A DNA stretch of 64,000 bases from Mermis nigrescens (taxonomy: Eukaryota; Nematoda; Enoplea; Mermithida; Mermithidae): positions 1 to 64,000 of the forward strand of contig JAVLUZ010000649.1 of NCBI GenBank assembly GCA_036768485.1, given 5' to 3'. Position 1 is the stretch's first letter. Every line of letters begins with the position of its first letter. The notes under the pieces are model-generated. The model was not told where the DNA came from and did no database searches. It saw only the letters and a list, made by a program, of their open reading frames with translations. Position numbers and translations under genes: made by a program. Below, piece after piece: positions 35,755 through 46,847 of the stretch.

Positions 35755-38742
35755 TTATAGCTGTAGGGGGGTGCACAGGTGTTGGGGGTACCCAAGTATA
35801 TTATAGGTACGCGCTAACGCGCTACCTAAGATTTTGTACCCCAATTCTAGCGCTTTATACACTTCGAGCGTTACCCAGGCGCCCACTATTGCACGTTCTT
35901 CGTCACTATGTTCACATCTTGTTGTTTGATGCGTTTCAGTGCATGTTCTGCATAGTGGAAAATACAATTTTTCGCCAAATCTGTACGGCAGTAGTGGGTG
36001 GTATACATTCCTGGGTGGTAGAATTTTCGCTTTAATTAAACCTTCATACGGTCTGCTGTCGACTGTGATTTCAGAAAAATTTTCAGTCAAAATTTGTGGG
36101 TGGCCAATAGGGTACAGGCCGTATTTATTTACGGTCGGGTATAAGCTGCAGATATCTGTGTACATGATATGTTCTAAAGGATCGCCATTTTCACTGCGTT
36201 CAATTTTCTCATATAACTTTATTGCATTTGTGCGCCCACCATAAAACGCTTCTCTGGGGTCAAGCGGGTCAACAATCTTTATTGAATCGAAAAATTGTTT
36301 CATTACAAGATTTGCTTTTAATTCCCGTCGTAATTCACACTCCCAGAGTTCTATTACATTATACCCCATTTTTTCAATTGTTTTGCGCCGTCGTACTGTA
36401 TTTTGAAACGCTTCTTCGGCTGATGTTATTTGGTGTGCCGTCATTTGTGTTCGTTTTTTCATGCATTTCGAACACCCATACCAGAAGCATCCATTGAATT
36501 CGTATACTGTCTTTTCATAAATTCCGTCTACGCGATAATTGCCCACTTTTTGCTCGCCCGTGTTGCGTGCGTGTCTAATGTTGATTTTATTCATTTCGCT
36601 GATCCACTTTAACCATTTTATGGCTGTTATCGAATGCTTTTCCATTCGCCTATATCCGCCATGCGGTACTATACCTATTGTTTTTGGCTGTAAGTAAGTC
36701 GACCGGAAAACTTTGTTACACGCGCTCGCTATTGTTAAGGAACACTCAAAAGGATCCATGCCCGTCTCGGCCATAAATAAATCGCGAAATTTAAGGCAGC
36801 ATCGCCTTAAAATGTCGACGTCAGACTCACAATAAGCCAAAAGTTCTGACTTGAAATTAAAAATTTTGCCCTTTTGTTCAGCGTACCATTTTTGAAAACT
36901 TTCTTTGTTTTTTGGGCTCATGGTGGCTGGGGAGTAGTACCACGCATCTGGCCACTCACCTGCATAATTTTCATTTGCACGTGTATTGAAAAGATGCGGA
37001 AAAAAGCCTTTTTTTAACTCAGGCTCATCGAACGTTTTTGGCAAAGCAGCTAGGGCCATAGGCAGAAAATTGAATGAATCAATTAATTTTATCGATCCTG
37101 CACTAAGGCTCATGATTTCTAAACCCTTTGTGACTATAGTGGGCGCGACAGCTTGTTTAAACAGGTATTTTAAAATAAAGTGTCCGTCAAAACCTTTAGC
37201 GTTATGAGCGATTGCTATAGCATTTTCGAGGCCAAAAAGAAAATCACAAAATGCATCTGTGCAATTTTCGCCATAAAATATGCGCTTGTTTTCGCCGCAT
37301 TTATCGCATAGTCCAATCGGTTTTGCTAGGCAGTCTGTACATACAATATGCGCTATACATAAATTTGGTTCATGCTCCATCCTTGAATTACCACATGCTT
37401 TTTCTTGCCTGGTTTCGAAGTCAAAAAACACGTATTTTGTTTTTTTCTTTTCATCTTTTCCTCCGGCTATGACTTGCATAAAACATTTATGATCGTTAAT
37501 AGGCACGTCAGCTTTACACGTTTTACAATAAAAGTGACCACATTTATGTTTCCGTATTTTATCGATTCTATTTACATGCCGACCACAATTTTTACAGAGC
37601 ATCTTTTGTTGACAAATCGACTTTTCGTTTTTTCCGACTTTTTTATGATTTTCAAAACACTTCCGACCTCTAAATAGGCGATTACAGTCTGTACATTCCA
37701 CGAGAGCAACATTTGGGCATGCTGAACCGTAGCAACATGGGCAAAGTTTAGAACAACGGTGACCAATCTTATCGTTATAACCCTTGTTACAAGCTTCGCA
37801 AAAATAACCGCGATTCATAAACCCGGTCATACTACCAATAACGTCAAAATGATTATTATTATGATACAAGTGTACTACTTTTTCTGCGGACGATCCTTCA
37901 AAAATTATGGCATTACAGAAATCGGCGCTGAAAACTTTAATTTGAAAATTAGGCATTGTAGCCTGTAATGCTTGCAGCTCTGCTATACTGCAAGGGCCTG
38001 CATGATCTGTTAGACCAGCAAGATTCATCAATTCTAGCGCTGCCTTGTGCTGTGCTTTTCTTTTAATCGTATCCTTTTTACAAATGTTTTTATATCGCCA
38101 TTCTAAAGTTTTATCGTCAGGCTTTTCCATGTGCAACACGCGCGCTTTTGCTACTACTAATGCTCGGGGCAAACATAAATCATCATTGTTGTTAATTTTT
38201 ACAAAACATTTTTTCATTTTCATTTCCTTTTCCAAATTTATAAATCTACGTTTATGCTGTCCTGAACCATTTGGAGGGCTAACCTGTACAATTTTGGTCC
38301 GCGTTTCTGGCTGTTCGAGCTTTACTTCTTCATAAGACTGCAAAATTCGTTCAATCGTATGTACAATTTGCTCGCCGTTTATTTGTTCGCCTTTTCGGAA
38401 AGGTACAATCGCCGGTTTCCTTAGCGTCGGATGCGTGACCTGCACGCCCACCATCTCCGTTGCACTTGTCCCATCCATGATTTTCATGATCGCGCTATCA
38501 AAAATTACGGCCAAATTTTTTTCCAAATCAAGATGATCGAAGTTTTCAAAGTTCAACATGTACGCGCGTCCTTCTGTGTTGAATCGTTTTATCTTTTGGA
38601 TTTCTGGTTCCCCCAGTTCGTAAAATTCTTCTGGGGAAAACCACTCATCTACAACTTCAAGGTCATCCTCCCGCATTTCTTCGTCCGATTCGTACCACGC
38701 GTCTTGCGTTAATAATTCTTGAATTTCAAAATTAGAGTCCAT
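35755..38742 (-). pseudogene. Polinton/Maverick-type protein-primed DNA polymerase B, N-terminal half
   Basis: Open frame of 995 codons, of which about the first 972 are polymerase (to LELGYKIL); the rest is read-through into inserted sequence. Domains by residue: an OTU-like segment (about 180-310, with DDLCL at 187-191 and NNNHFD at 295-300); Cys/His-rich fingers (about 312-425); 3'-5' exonuclease motifs I DFET (441-444), II HNAKGFD (513-519) and III YCESDVDIL (637-645); a TVYEFNGCFWYGC segment (about 745-757) of the restriction-endonuclease-like insert usual in this family; and motif A YTDICSLYP (861-869). Exonuclease residues look intact. Motifs B and C lie in 31142-31960 beyond a ~3.8-kb insertion, so the gene is dead as arranged. 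No integrase, packaging ATPase or capsid gene is visible nearby, so only a remnant remains. Confidence 0.93.
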
Positions 38743-38808
38743 TTTTAAAAAGTCACCTTCTTCTGGAGCAAAGATTTTGGAGAATGATTTTTGTTAGTCC
38801 GCTCTCTC

Positions 38809-38816
38809 CTTTTATA
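38809..38816 (-). promoter_or_regulatory. TATA box of the polymerase gene
   Basis: TATAAAAG on the minus strand, 67 bp before the ATG at 38742, followed by GAGAGAGCGGAC. A GTCACATGAC motif lies about 80 bp further upstream (about 38889); it also occurs about 60 bp before the candidate TATA box at 29501. Confidence 0.55.
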
Positions 38817-40599
38817 CTTTTGAGATGACTAATCGAAAAAAACCGGAAAAAACTGAAAAATTGTAGCTTTTGTTGGACTTTGGACTCAGTCACATGACTA
38901 ACACGATGACTCATAGTTATTTTAAAGTGAAACGATTTTTTTTTGTATTTTTTAGTATTTAAATATGTTAAAAATGCTTAGTATGTGTCAGCAATTTTTT
39001 ATAATGCGCATAAAGAATGTTTTTATCCAACAAACTAAATAATACACGATTTAATATAGCTTATATGTATCTGAGCAATATGTGATTAATCATACTACCT
39101 ATACAGCACTTGTTGTGACCTGATCACAGCATTTTTAAATTGATAAATAAAAAGTAGGCATGTAGTCTATAAAAGAAATGTCTATTCAGTGTAAACGCCC
39201 TTGGAATGTATAGAGAATAAAGTTTTTCTAGCCACACTTTGTCTAGTCTAGTGGTAGAACGTGGAACTTACGATTTAAAAACCTGAGGTTCGATTCTTGA
39301 AGGCATCAAATTTTATCAAAGACAAAAATGTTCTGAAATGAATAAAATTGCTCCTTTATCAGTGAATGGTGTATCAAAAATTATGTGAACCAGATTCTGA
39401 AGAGTTTGTGAAGTTGATTAGTTTAGTACGAGTGATGGTGAATCATACTTTCGAGTTAAACCCGTGAAAATGATGTTTCAAGTCTCCTTTACATTCGACC
39501 GAATTGCAGAGAAAATGCTCAGGCTGAACAGCCTGGGCCCCCGAGCTAGCTCGCCCCAGCTAGCCCTGGTACTACAAGGGGTACAGTGCACTTGTGCCTT
39601 CAAGTACAAGTGCACTGAGCTCGGCGCTTTACGCCTATGCTTCAACATGTAGTATGTTTCAGCACGGAGACTCCAGAAGGTCCAGCTGTACTACTAACGG
39701 GCGCTTACGTGTATGTTGTATGTACGAGTACATATGTAGTGTAGTACAAGGCTCGTAATGCTTGCAACTCTATTCTCTTTGCTATCATTTCCAACGTTTA
39801 CATTTAATACACGCATTTTCGGATCTCATTCCAAACTCAGTCGTTAACATAAAAACTCAACGCCATTTGACCACCCCAACCTATTCCCTATTACAATAAA
39901 CACCGATAAAAATATTCAATTCAAAATCGAATTTTTGGTTCGAAACGTCAATCAGTTTTTTCATGCTTGCCCTCCAAAAAACTCAACCTCAATAGAAAGT
40001 ACGTAAACCTAAATACCGCAAAAACGCTAGTCTCTCACAGATAAGCGAAAACGCATTTCGGTAAAATCATATTTCTGACAGCTGGCCCGCCAACTCGCCG
40101 CCACGTCCATTTTTGGTCATGAGAACTTTTAGGCTCTACCATACGCTCTAAACCACATCTCTACGCTCAAGCTAATTGAAATACACTTAACATGTTTCTG
40201 ATGCTTTCCGTTAGCCCAACCTCCAAAACTCACCTCTATAAAAATACGGTGCGGAAGCATTATATCGGTTCTTTTTCAATAGCGGAAGATTTCGGGCTTT
40301 GTGGATTTCCGAGTGCGTTTTAGGCACGTCCGAATTTCACTCACAACTCAATTCACCGTTCAACGCATTGTGCAACCACTTATTCAACACTATGTTTTAA
40401 CTCACCATTTTATTCGATCACTTTTAGTTTAATTCTTAACTACTCAACCTTCTCCCCCTTTTTATTCGTCAACTCATGTAGTTGTTCTTTTTGCGTTATT
40501 AAATTGCTAGAATTTACTTGCATTCAAATTTATTTATGCAACACGGTTGAGACATGGGAGCTCAGGTGCCTTTTCCATTGAGTGCGCACCCAAGTTTTT
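38817..40599. other. Upstream region of the polymerase, no gene
   Basis: Holds the tRNA-like segment at 39243-39308. It also holds a perfect 12-bp hairpin CAGTGCACTTGT / ACAAGTGCACTG with a 10-nt loop at 39584-39617, and TATA-like sequence near 40241. No further element genes were found here. Confidence 0.45.
39243..39308 (+). tRNA. Degenerate tRNA-like sequence (possible pseudogene)
   Basis: An A-box-like TAGTCTAGTGGTAGAACG and a B-box-like GAGGTTCGATTC are at tRNA spacing, and a TGAGG/CTTGA T-arm with a 7-nt loop has four of five pairs. A matching acceptor stem could not be built, so it is more likely a tRNA pseudogene or short-element fragment than a working tRNA. No isotype assigned. Confidence 0.35.
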
Positions 40600-42910
40600 A
40601 CAGGCTCGTTCATACTTCACGCAGGATCGCGTCGCAGGATGATATGGCGTGACTTTTTCTGAAAAGAGCGAAACTTGCGTAAATCGTGCGAATTGGCGTA
40701 TCGCTTGATCCATTCATACTTCTTGCAAAACATCGCGCGATAATCCGCAAAAATCGACGCATCGCGTGTTCCACTCACTTGCTTCGAATTTTCGCATATT
40801 AGGTTTTCCTGCCTGCGATGCAACGTGCGATTTTTTCTGCGAATCTTGCGAAATATCGCACGATTTTTTTGTGCATTTTTTCTTTGTCCTTTTCTCGACT
40901 GACCCCATTACAAATTCAACGCATTGTCCAGTTGATACGAATAGGTGAAAGTTTGCGCAAAATTACTATTTAGAAATAAGTCGGCGAGAAGAATCAGATA
41001 ATTTTGACATGCTTAGAATTTTCAAGCCTAAAATTTTTAAATAAAAAATTAAAGATAAAGTAAGGATAGGCGACAAATTATGAAATTGTTAAGTGCGCGT
41101 ATTACTATTTCTTGGCTTTTTGTCGGGCTTCAAAAATTTTGAATTCCTTTTTTTATGAAAATTACTCCTTTTATTTCGAAAAAGCGATCTCCATCATTCA
41201 GCCCTCTGAATAATGTTCATCGTAAAACGTCTGTGTAAGCAGCCTAAAACTGTCTTTAATTCACGGTTCTTTTAGCAATTTATCAGCAGTCACATTAGAA
41301 CAGAATGTCTCACACGCTTATGAGACCACAAAAAAATGGACCTCAAAAAAATTTCTATCAATTTTTATGCGATTCCCCCGTCAGAATTTGAAAATTACCA
41401 CAGATTACTGTAGAACCACAGAACAGCATTTTTCGTACCTTCTTGGCTATTTTATACTAAACCCAGATTTTTGTGTGTTTCTTTAAACTTAGCACAACCA
41501 ATAGTACTTCGAATTTTTTCGGGCTAAATTCGGATTAAGCTGAAAATGACGCTCTTGAAATTTTGCCTTCGTACTCACTCATTTATTCTAGAAATAAAAC
41601 CTATTTTCACACAGTAATACACCTCCTTTTTAAAAATCTAAGCTCTTTTACTTTATTCATTAAAAGGAATTTATTTCGAAGAATTTTATTATCATTTTCC
41701 CAAATAATGTAAAAAAACTTATAGGACTTACCGACAATGTTCGATATTTTGTCCCAGCGTGATCTTTCTGCTTACAAGCTCGCAGAGCATGTGCAAAACG
41801 ATAAACTTGAATGATGACGCGTTAAAGTCAAAAATTAACTTGTATTAAATGGTTTCACTGATGACAAACATCATACCTGTAACGGCTCGAATTTTAGAGA
41901 GTGGGGTCTCCGTCCAATTATTAGAAGAGGAGGAAAGGCGTAAGTGACCTCCAATTTTTGGCCAAAAACGGCCAAAAATCGCAAGTTCTTCCGAAAATCG
42001 GGGGGGGTCAAAAATTTTCTGACTGTTTTCAAATTTTCATTAATTTTCTGACTTGAAATTGTTTGACTTTCTCCACCCCCCTGTTACATGTATGACAATG
42101 ATACCATTTAATCAACTCTATAATCTATGTAGGCGTGACGATAAACCATGCAATAACTACATAATTAGCCATGTATGCTACACTCACACCTGGGCGTGGG
42201 GGTTTGTAGGGTATGCACCCCCAGAAACCAAAATACCCCCCCAGAAATCAAAATACCCCCCTCCCAGAATTCAATTTTTGAAATTTTTTTCGCTTTTTTT
42301 CGCAATTTTTTGATGCCAATGTATAGTGCTTGATGAGAAACGTCGAAAAATGGTGTTTTTATCACCATACCACCATTTTAAGGCCATTTTTTGACCTTCA
42401 AAAAAATCTTGCACCCCCAGAAATTTCTTGCTGCCCACGTATGCCTACACTCCTTGAAGTATCGATGTGCAGTCCGAACATGCATCCGACGTTTGCGTCA
42501 TTTGCATAATAGCCGACTAGGGCCGTAAATCATCAAAATTGACATTTTAATCGGAACTGAGTGTATAAAAAAACGCGAATTCGCGTCAATCCCCAATTTT
42601 GCGAATTCGCGTTCGTCGTCAATTTGTTGCTAAAAATAGTAACTTTTGACACTTTTCGCGCGAAAACACGCGATGAAGTATGAATTGCAACGCGAATCAT
42701 CACACGATGAAGTTTCTGGATTGCGAGATTAATTCTGCGTTGCGATTTTCGCAGGAAGTATGAATTGAAAAATCGTGTCGCAGAAAATCCTGTGATTCGC
42801 GCGAACAATTATTCGCGCGAAAGTATGAATTGAATTCGCGTGCAAATCTGATCCTGCGAGCTGCGATTTCCGCAAGTTCGGCGGGATGCGTGGAGTATGA
42901 ATGAGGCTTA
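40600..42910. mobile_element. Element with long, internally repetitive inverted arms (TTCATACT / AGTATGAA)
   Basis: The left start AGGCTCGTTCATACTTCACG and the right end GCGTGGAGTATGAATGAGG are inverted partners. Both ~300-bp arms are packed with ATCGCGCGA, GCGAATTCGCG and GTATGAATTG motifs. The GC/CpG-rich arms stand out from AT-rich surroundings. The centre has no coding segment and carries element 42185-42443. No TSD identified. Confidence 0.72.
42185..42443. mobile_element. Non-autonomous CACACCTGGGCG element
   Basis: Same family and orientation as 28977-29210, with termini CACACCTGGGCGTGG and GCCCACGTATG. The flanks GCTACACT / CCTACACT match at 7 of 8. It has a small internal duplication of CCAGAAA(C/T)CAAAATACCCCC. 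Confidence 0.88.
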
Positions 42911-42943
42911 TGTATGCACCTACCTACTGATGATGTGCCGATA

Positions 42944-43105
42944 CTGTTCTTTTTAAATTACCGATTCCAATTCGATTTCGATCACAGAAAACCCGATTTC
43001 GATTTCGATGCCGATTCTGCAAAACTCACAATTACCGATTCCGATTCGATTCCGATTCGATTCCGATTCTAAAGTAATACGAATCGGCCGATTCCGATTC
43101 CGATC
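42944..43105. repeat. CGATTCCGATT iterated block
   Basis: About fifteen degenerate CGATT(C/T)(C) units in both orientations around GAATCGG. It has the look of the subterminal arrays of the hAT-like elements at 3810, 8184 and 21734, but no second terminus was found. Confidence 0.7.
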
Positions 43106-43213
43106 CCGGTGCTGAACCATACGTATGTGTTGTACTCACCGTTTAAGTGCGCATGTGATAGCAGTGCACACGTTTCCCGCAGTTTTTTCGTGATTAACAT
43201 TTTATGGGATCAT

Positions 43214-43505
43214 ACAAGAGCAAGGGAGGATGAGGGGGATAACCCCTCTGAGCTTTTGAAAAACATAGTTATACAGCGATTTTGGCCGAAAAACCATTGC
43301 TGTATAGCCTTTTTTGGCTCAGAAAATTAGCTATATAGTTTTTTTGTCTTTTTGGGTTCAGAAAACTAGCTATATAGTCTTTTTTGAGCTCGAAATGCTA
43401 TTTAGTTGTCTTTTCTGAGTTTCAAAAGGATATATAGCTATTTTTCGGCTCTAAAAAGGATTAATAGCTATTTTCAGTCCAAAAACTATATAGCAAAAAG
43501 ACTAT
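43214..43505. mobile_element. Second copy of the GGCTCAGAAAATTAG / CTATATAG element
   Basis: Aligns to 7623-8067 from CATACAAGAGCA through the ~30-bp CTATATAGCCTTTTTTGGCTC units. Its right end runs into the tandem array at 43505, so the border is lost. Confidence 0.7.
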
Positions 43506-44440
43506 ATAGCTACTGATCATGAATTTTGTCATACAAAAAGTTGAATCTAGTCTGCCAGATGGGACGGTCGGTGATGTGGTAGAGTCGATCAAACGAAATT
43601 TCAAAGATCTGGTTAGCTCATAGGGACTTCTACTGCTCATGAATTTTCTGTTATAAAAACTTGGGTCAAGTCGACCAGATGGTTCGGTTGGTGATATGTG
43701 TGACCAGTCTTGAAAATTTTCATAAAAATCTGGACGGCTTAGAGAGATTCCCACCATAGGTGGACAGCACCGAAATCCTGGGAGAGGGGGTGTGCAAGAT
43801 TTTTCAAAGGTCAAAAATAATCTTAAAAATAGTGATATGGCGAAAAATTACCATTTTTCAACGTGTCTCATCGAGAACTGTCCATTGGCATCAACAAATT
43901 GCGAAAAAAACAGCCAAATTTCAAAAATTGACTGCAAGGGGATATTTTGGTTACCAGGTGGGGAAGGGTATTCGGCCTTCTGGGGGTGTGAATACCCCCA
44001 TGCCCACGTGTGGTTACTACTGCTGATGAATTTTCTATTGCAAAAATTTGAATTTAGTCGGCCAGATGGGACGGTCGGTTATATGGCATGGTCTGTAATA
44101 TAAAATTTCAGAAATCTGGTAGGCTTAAAGGGGATTATACTAGTCATAGGCTTTCTATTATAAAGGCTTGGGTCTAGTCGGCCAGGTGGGACGGTCGGCG
44201 ATGTGGTGATGTCAGTCTAAAAAGAATTCAAAAACCTGGTTGGTTATTCCTACTATAGTCAATTCCATTCCAAACGACCAACTTTCTAGAAAAGTCTTAT
44301 TACTGTATAAGGTTTTCACTGCGCAAATGGACTCTTTAATGATTCTAGTCGGCCAGATGGGACGGTCGGTGCTAGGGCATAGTCTGGTCGGCCAAACAGA
44401 ATTAAAAAAGTCTGGTAGGCTCAAAGGGACTCCTATTGGG
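43505..44440. repeat. ~120-bp tandem array with GGCCAGATGGGACGGTCGG
   Basis: Five diverged units (starts near 43505, 43630, 44020, 44145, 44325). Each holds ATGAATTTTCT-like, TAGTCGGCCAGATGGGACGG, and AAATCTGGTAGGCT(C/T)A blocks in order. Interrupted once by element 43755-44012. The overlapping open frames on both strands are repeat artefacts. Confidence 0.8.
43755..44012. mobile_element. Non-autonomous CACACCTGGGCG-family element inside the tandem array
   Basis: Opposite orientation to 28977-29210: it starts CATAGGTGGACAGCACCG and ends CATGCCCACGTGTG. The flanks ATTCCCAC / GTTACTAC match at 5 of 8. The insertion interrupts one array unit, so it is younger than the array. Confidence 0.75.
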
Positions 44441-44905
44441 TACCATACATGTACAGCATGGGAATATTGGGGGGTCAGGCCCAGAAAAATTTTAAAAAGT
44501 GCCTTCTTGGAACTAAAAAACGAAGGGTATACGTCCAGGCACGTAGCTGGCCGTCCTATTTTGGGGGACCAACACCGATTTTGGGGGAATAAGCCCAAAA
44601 AGGCCAAAAATAACAATGCTTGCTCTTTCTAGAACATAAAACGTAAAAAAATTCTCGGACAAATTTGAATAAATTGTACAAATTGAACAAAATATAATCA
44701 AAAAATGTGTAAATGGCGCGAGGCGTCGTAAATTGTAGATTTTTGAGTCAAACATGAGCTAGAAACCCTTAAAAACACACTTTTTGCAACTTTTGACAAC
44801 TTTTGCGGAAAATCGACAGTTATGGAGGGTCGCAGCCATTTTGCGGGGGGGGTCAGTCAGTTGCCATTCTGGGGTGGGGTCGAAACCCTCCCCAAAAGAA
44901 CACGT
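44441..44905. mobile_element. Unclassified element, copy related to 47140-47600
   Basis: Shares with 47140-47600 (inverted) a GCAGCCATTTTGCGGGG-type block, an AAAATTTTTAAAAAGTGCC block and a palindrome box (GGCGCGAGGCGTCG near 44708). Possible terminus CAGGCACGTAGCTGG at 44538. Borders not fixed. Confidence 0.5.
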
Positions 44906-46555
44906 CTGTTGACCTACCTACCGTGTGATTGGAACATATTCGTTCTAAACCCGGAATTTCAGCTCAATTTGTATAAACACTCGTTCCGTAAAACATTTTG
45001 ATTTTAAGTCTATTCAGGGTCACCCCCTTCTCAGGAAGCACTCATATAGAGTCAATTATCCTAGAGATACACAGATAGGTACGCAAGTGGCTAGTACATA
45101 TCCGTTCCATACCCGAATTTTTTGAGTCAATCGGTCCGCTGGCTCCTAAGATATTTTGGTTTTAGCTGTATAACTGGGTTACCCCCTACACAGAGTCACC
45201 CCTGTCTCACTTCAGGTACCGTTACCCTGAATAAGTATTTCCCTAACGTCACTGCATGCCATATAGTGTTGCGCAGTGCACAACACAGCACTGCTAAATC
45301 TGCGTTAAGCGTAGCGTTTATGTTTTAATTTATGGCGATTTAGCTACAGTATTATAAGAAAATCGGAAAGCAGGTTATACTGATGTTTACGATAATGTTT
45401 TCGCTTCAAAATCCTTTGAAAAAATACGTCAATCCTGTGTTTGAAAAATCACGTTAATCTCGTTTTTTTAAAAGTTATGTTAATCAATGTTTTGAAAAAC
45501 TATGTTAATCAAAGTTCTGAAAAAATACGTCAATCATAGTTTTGAAAAATTCCGTTGATCAAAGTTCTGAAAAAATACGTCAATCAAAGTTTTGAAAAAA
45601 ATACGTTAATATTGTTTGAATCGTTGTTACTGTCATGGCTCAAATGATAAAAAACGTCAAACTGTGTAAAGGACGACGTTCTTTTTCATACATTTGTCTA
45701 ACTCAAAAATTCAAACAGTTGAGTTCAGCAACTACAAATTTCAAACCAAGCGGATCGCTATGTTGAAATTTTTAACTTTCCATTCTCCGGAATTTTAGTG
45801 TTTAAGATACACGAATATTTGAATTTTTACGTCGTTATCGACAATAATCTGCTGAGTAGAGCGAATCTACTATAAGTTATTTAACGCTTTTTTTCAAACC
45901 AGGAGGCTCAATATCTCGAAAAATTACGTTGCTTTATCTTTATTTGAAAAAATGCGTTGATGAAGATTCAAGTTTGAAAAATATGTCGTCAACTTTTCTT
46001 AATTTGAAAAATTACGTCGTTCTCCTGCTGATTGACATTTTTAATCATTTGAGCCTTGTGGCTTTCCGCAGTAAATAACTGACACACATGTGTTTTGTTA
46101 ATTTCTAGGCGAACAACTATTTCATCACTGTGTCTATTAGCGGCTCGTTTTATCCACAAATACTCATTCTTCGTCTCAATATTTTGGTTTATTGTGTATT
46201 TCGTATTTTGTCCGGTTATTCTTACTATTTCGTCTTCCGAAATTGCTCAGCATACTCCGCACGAGGCCGATGGTTTCGATTATTCACCAAATGTATTGTA
46301 CTGAACGTTAGCGGACAGATAATTGGTCTTTATTTAGTGTTTTCAGTGGTTCTAGACGAACATTTTTGTAAGAAACACCTATGCACATTATGTGAACTTA
46401 ATTAACTGCAACACATTTGGATTTCTAGATTGTGGGGCCCCTGGGTCGATAGTGGATTGCATTTTCAACTACTGACAGATCCAGGATTTCTCGACAAGGG
46501 TTCAGTATCCCAACTTTTCCCAAGACTGACCAAAACAGTATCAGAAACCCTTCAT
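44906..46555. other. Intergenic sequence with one tandem array
   Basis: Apart from the 25-bp array at 45415-45614, nothing recognisable. Looser AAAATTACGTCG / TTTGAAAAA copies continue to about 46025. Confidence 0.4.
45415..45614. repeat. ~25-bp tandem repeat, ACGTCAATCAAAGTTTTGAA
   Basis: About eight degenerate head-to-tail units of ACGT(C/T)AATCAAAGTT(C/T)TGAAAAA. Related single units recur at about 45920-46020. Confidence 0.85.
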
Positions 46556-46847
46556 CAGACGTGCACGTGGCTGTAGGGTGGTTTTGGGGTACTGACTCCC
46601 CCGCCCGAATGAAAAAATGGGAAAATTTTTGGGGAAAAATGAGGCAAAATGAAGGCTAATATTGGAGAAAAATTAAAATTTTCTTTAAAATTGCCTTAAA
46701 TTGACTAGAAACTGTGCAATAACGTAGTTTTAACACTATTTTAGCGCTTATACCAGATATCATGCTCATTTAGGCCCAAGAAAAGCTCTATTCTTGACCC
46801 CCCCAGACCATCTGGCCCACCCAGATCGACCACGCTATGCACCTATG
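46556..46847. mobile_element. Non-autonomous element with GTGCACGTGGC / GCACCTATG ends
   Basis: The TSD CCCTTCAT / CCCTTTAT (46548-46555, 46848-46855) matches at 7 of 8. The right end CTATGCACCTATG matches the right end of 8152-10655. Its AACGTAGTTTTAAC core recurs at about 63210. Confidence 0.72.

Noticed and set aside
35775..35810. C-terminal tail of the polymerase frame (after LGYKIL) as genuine protein
   Set aside because: The expected continuation (IYEIWHYE) is at 31960; the tail here translates inserted repeat sequence, including a GCGCGTTAGCGCG palindrome.
39243..39308. Functional tRNA gene
   Set aside because: A and B boxes are present but the acceptor stem does not pair and the T-arm has a mismatch; kept only as a degenerate tRNA-like sequence.
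44212..44632. 134- and 130-codon frames on opposite strands
   Set aside because: They lie across the ~120-bp tandem array, whose unit length lets frames stay open; no known domain.
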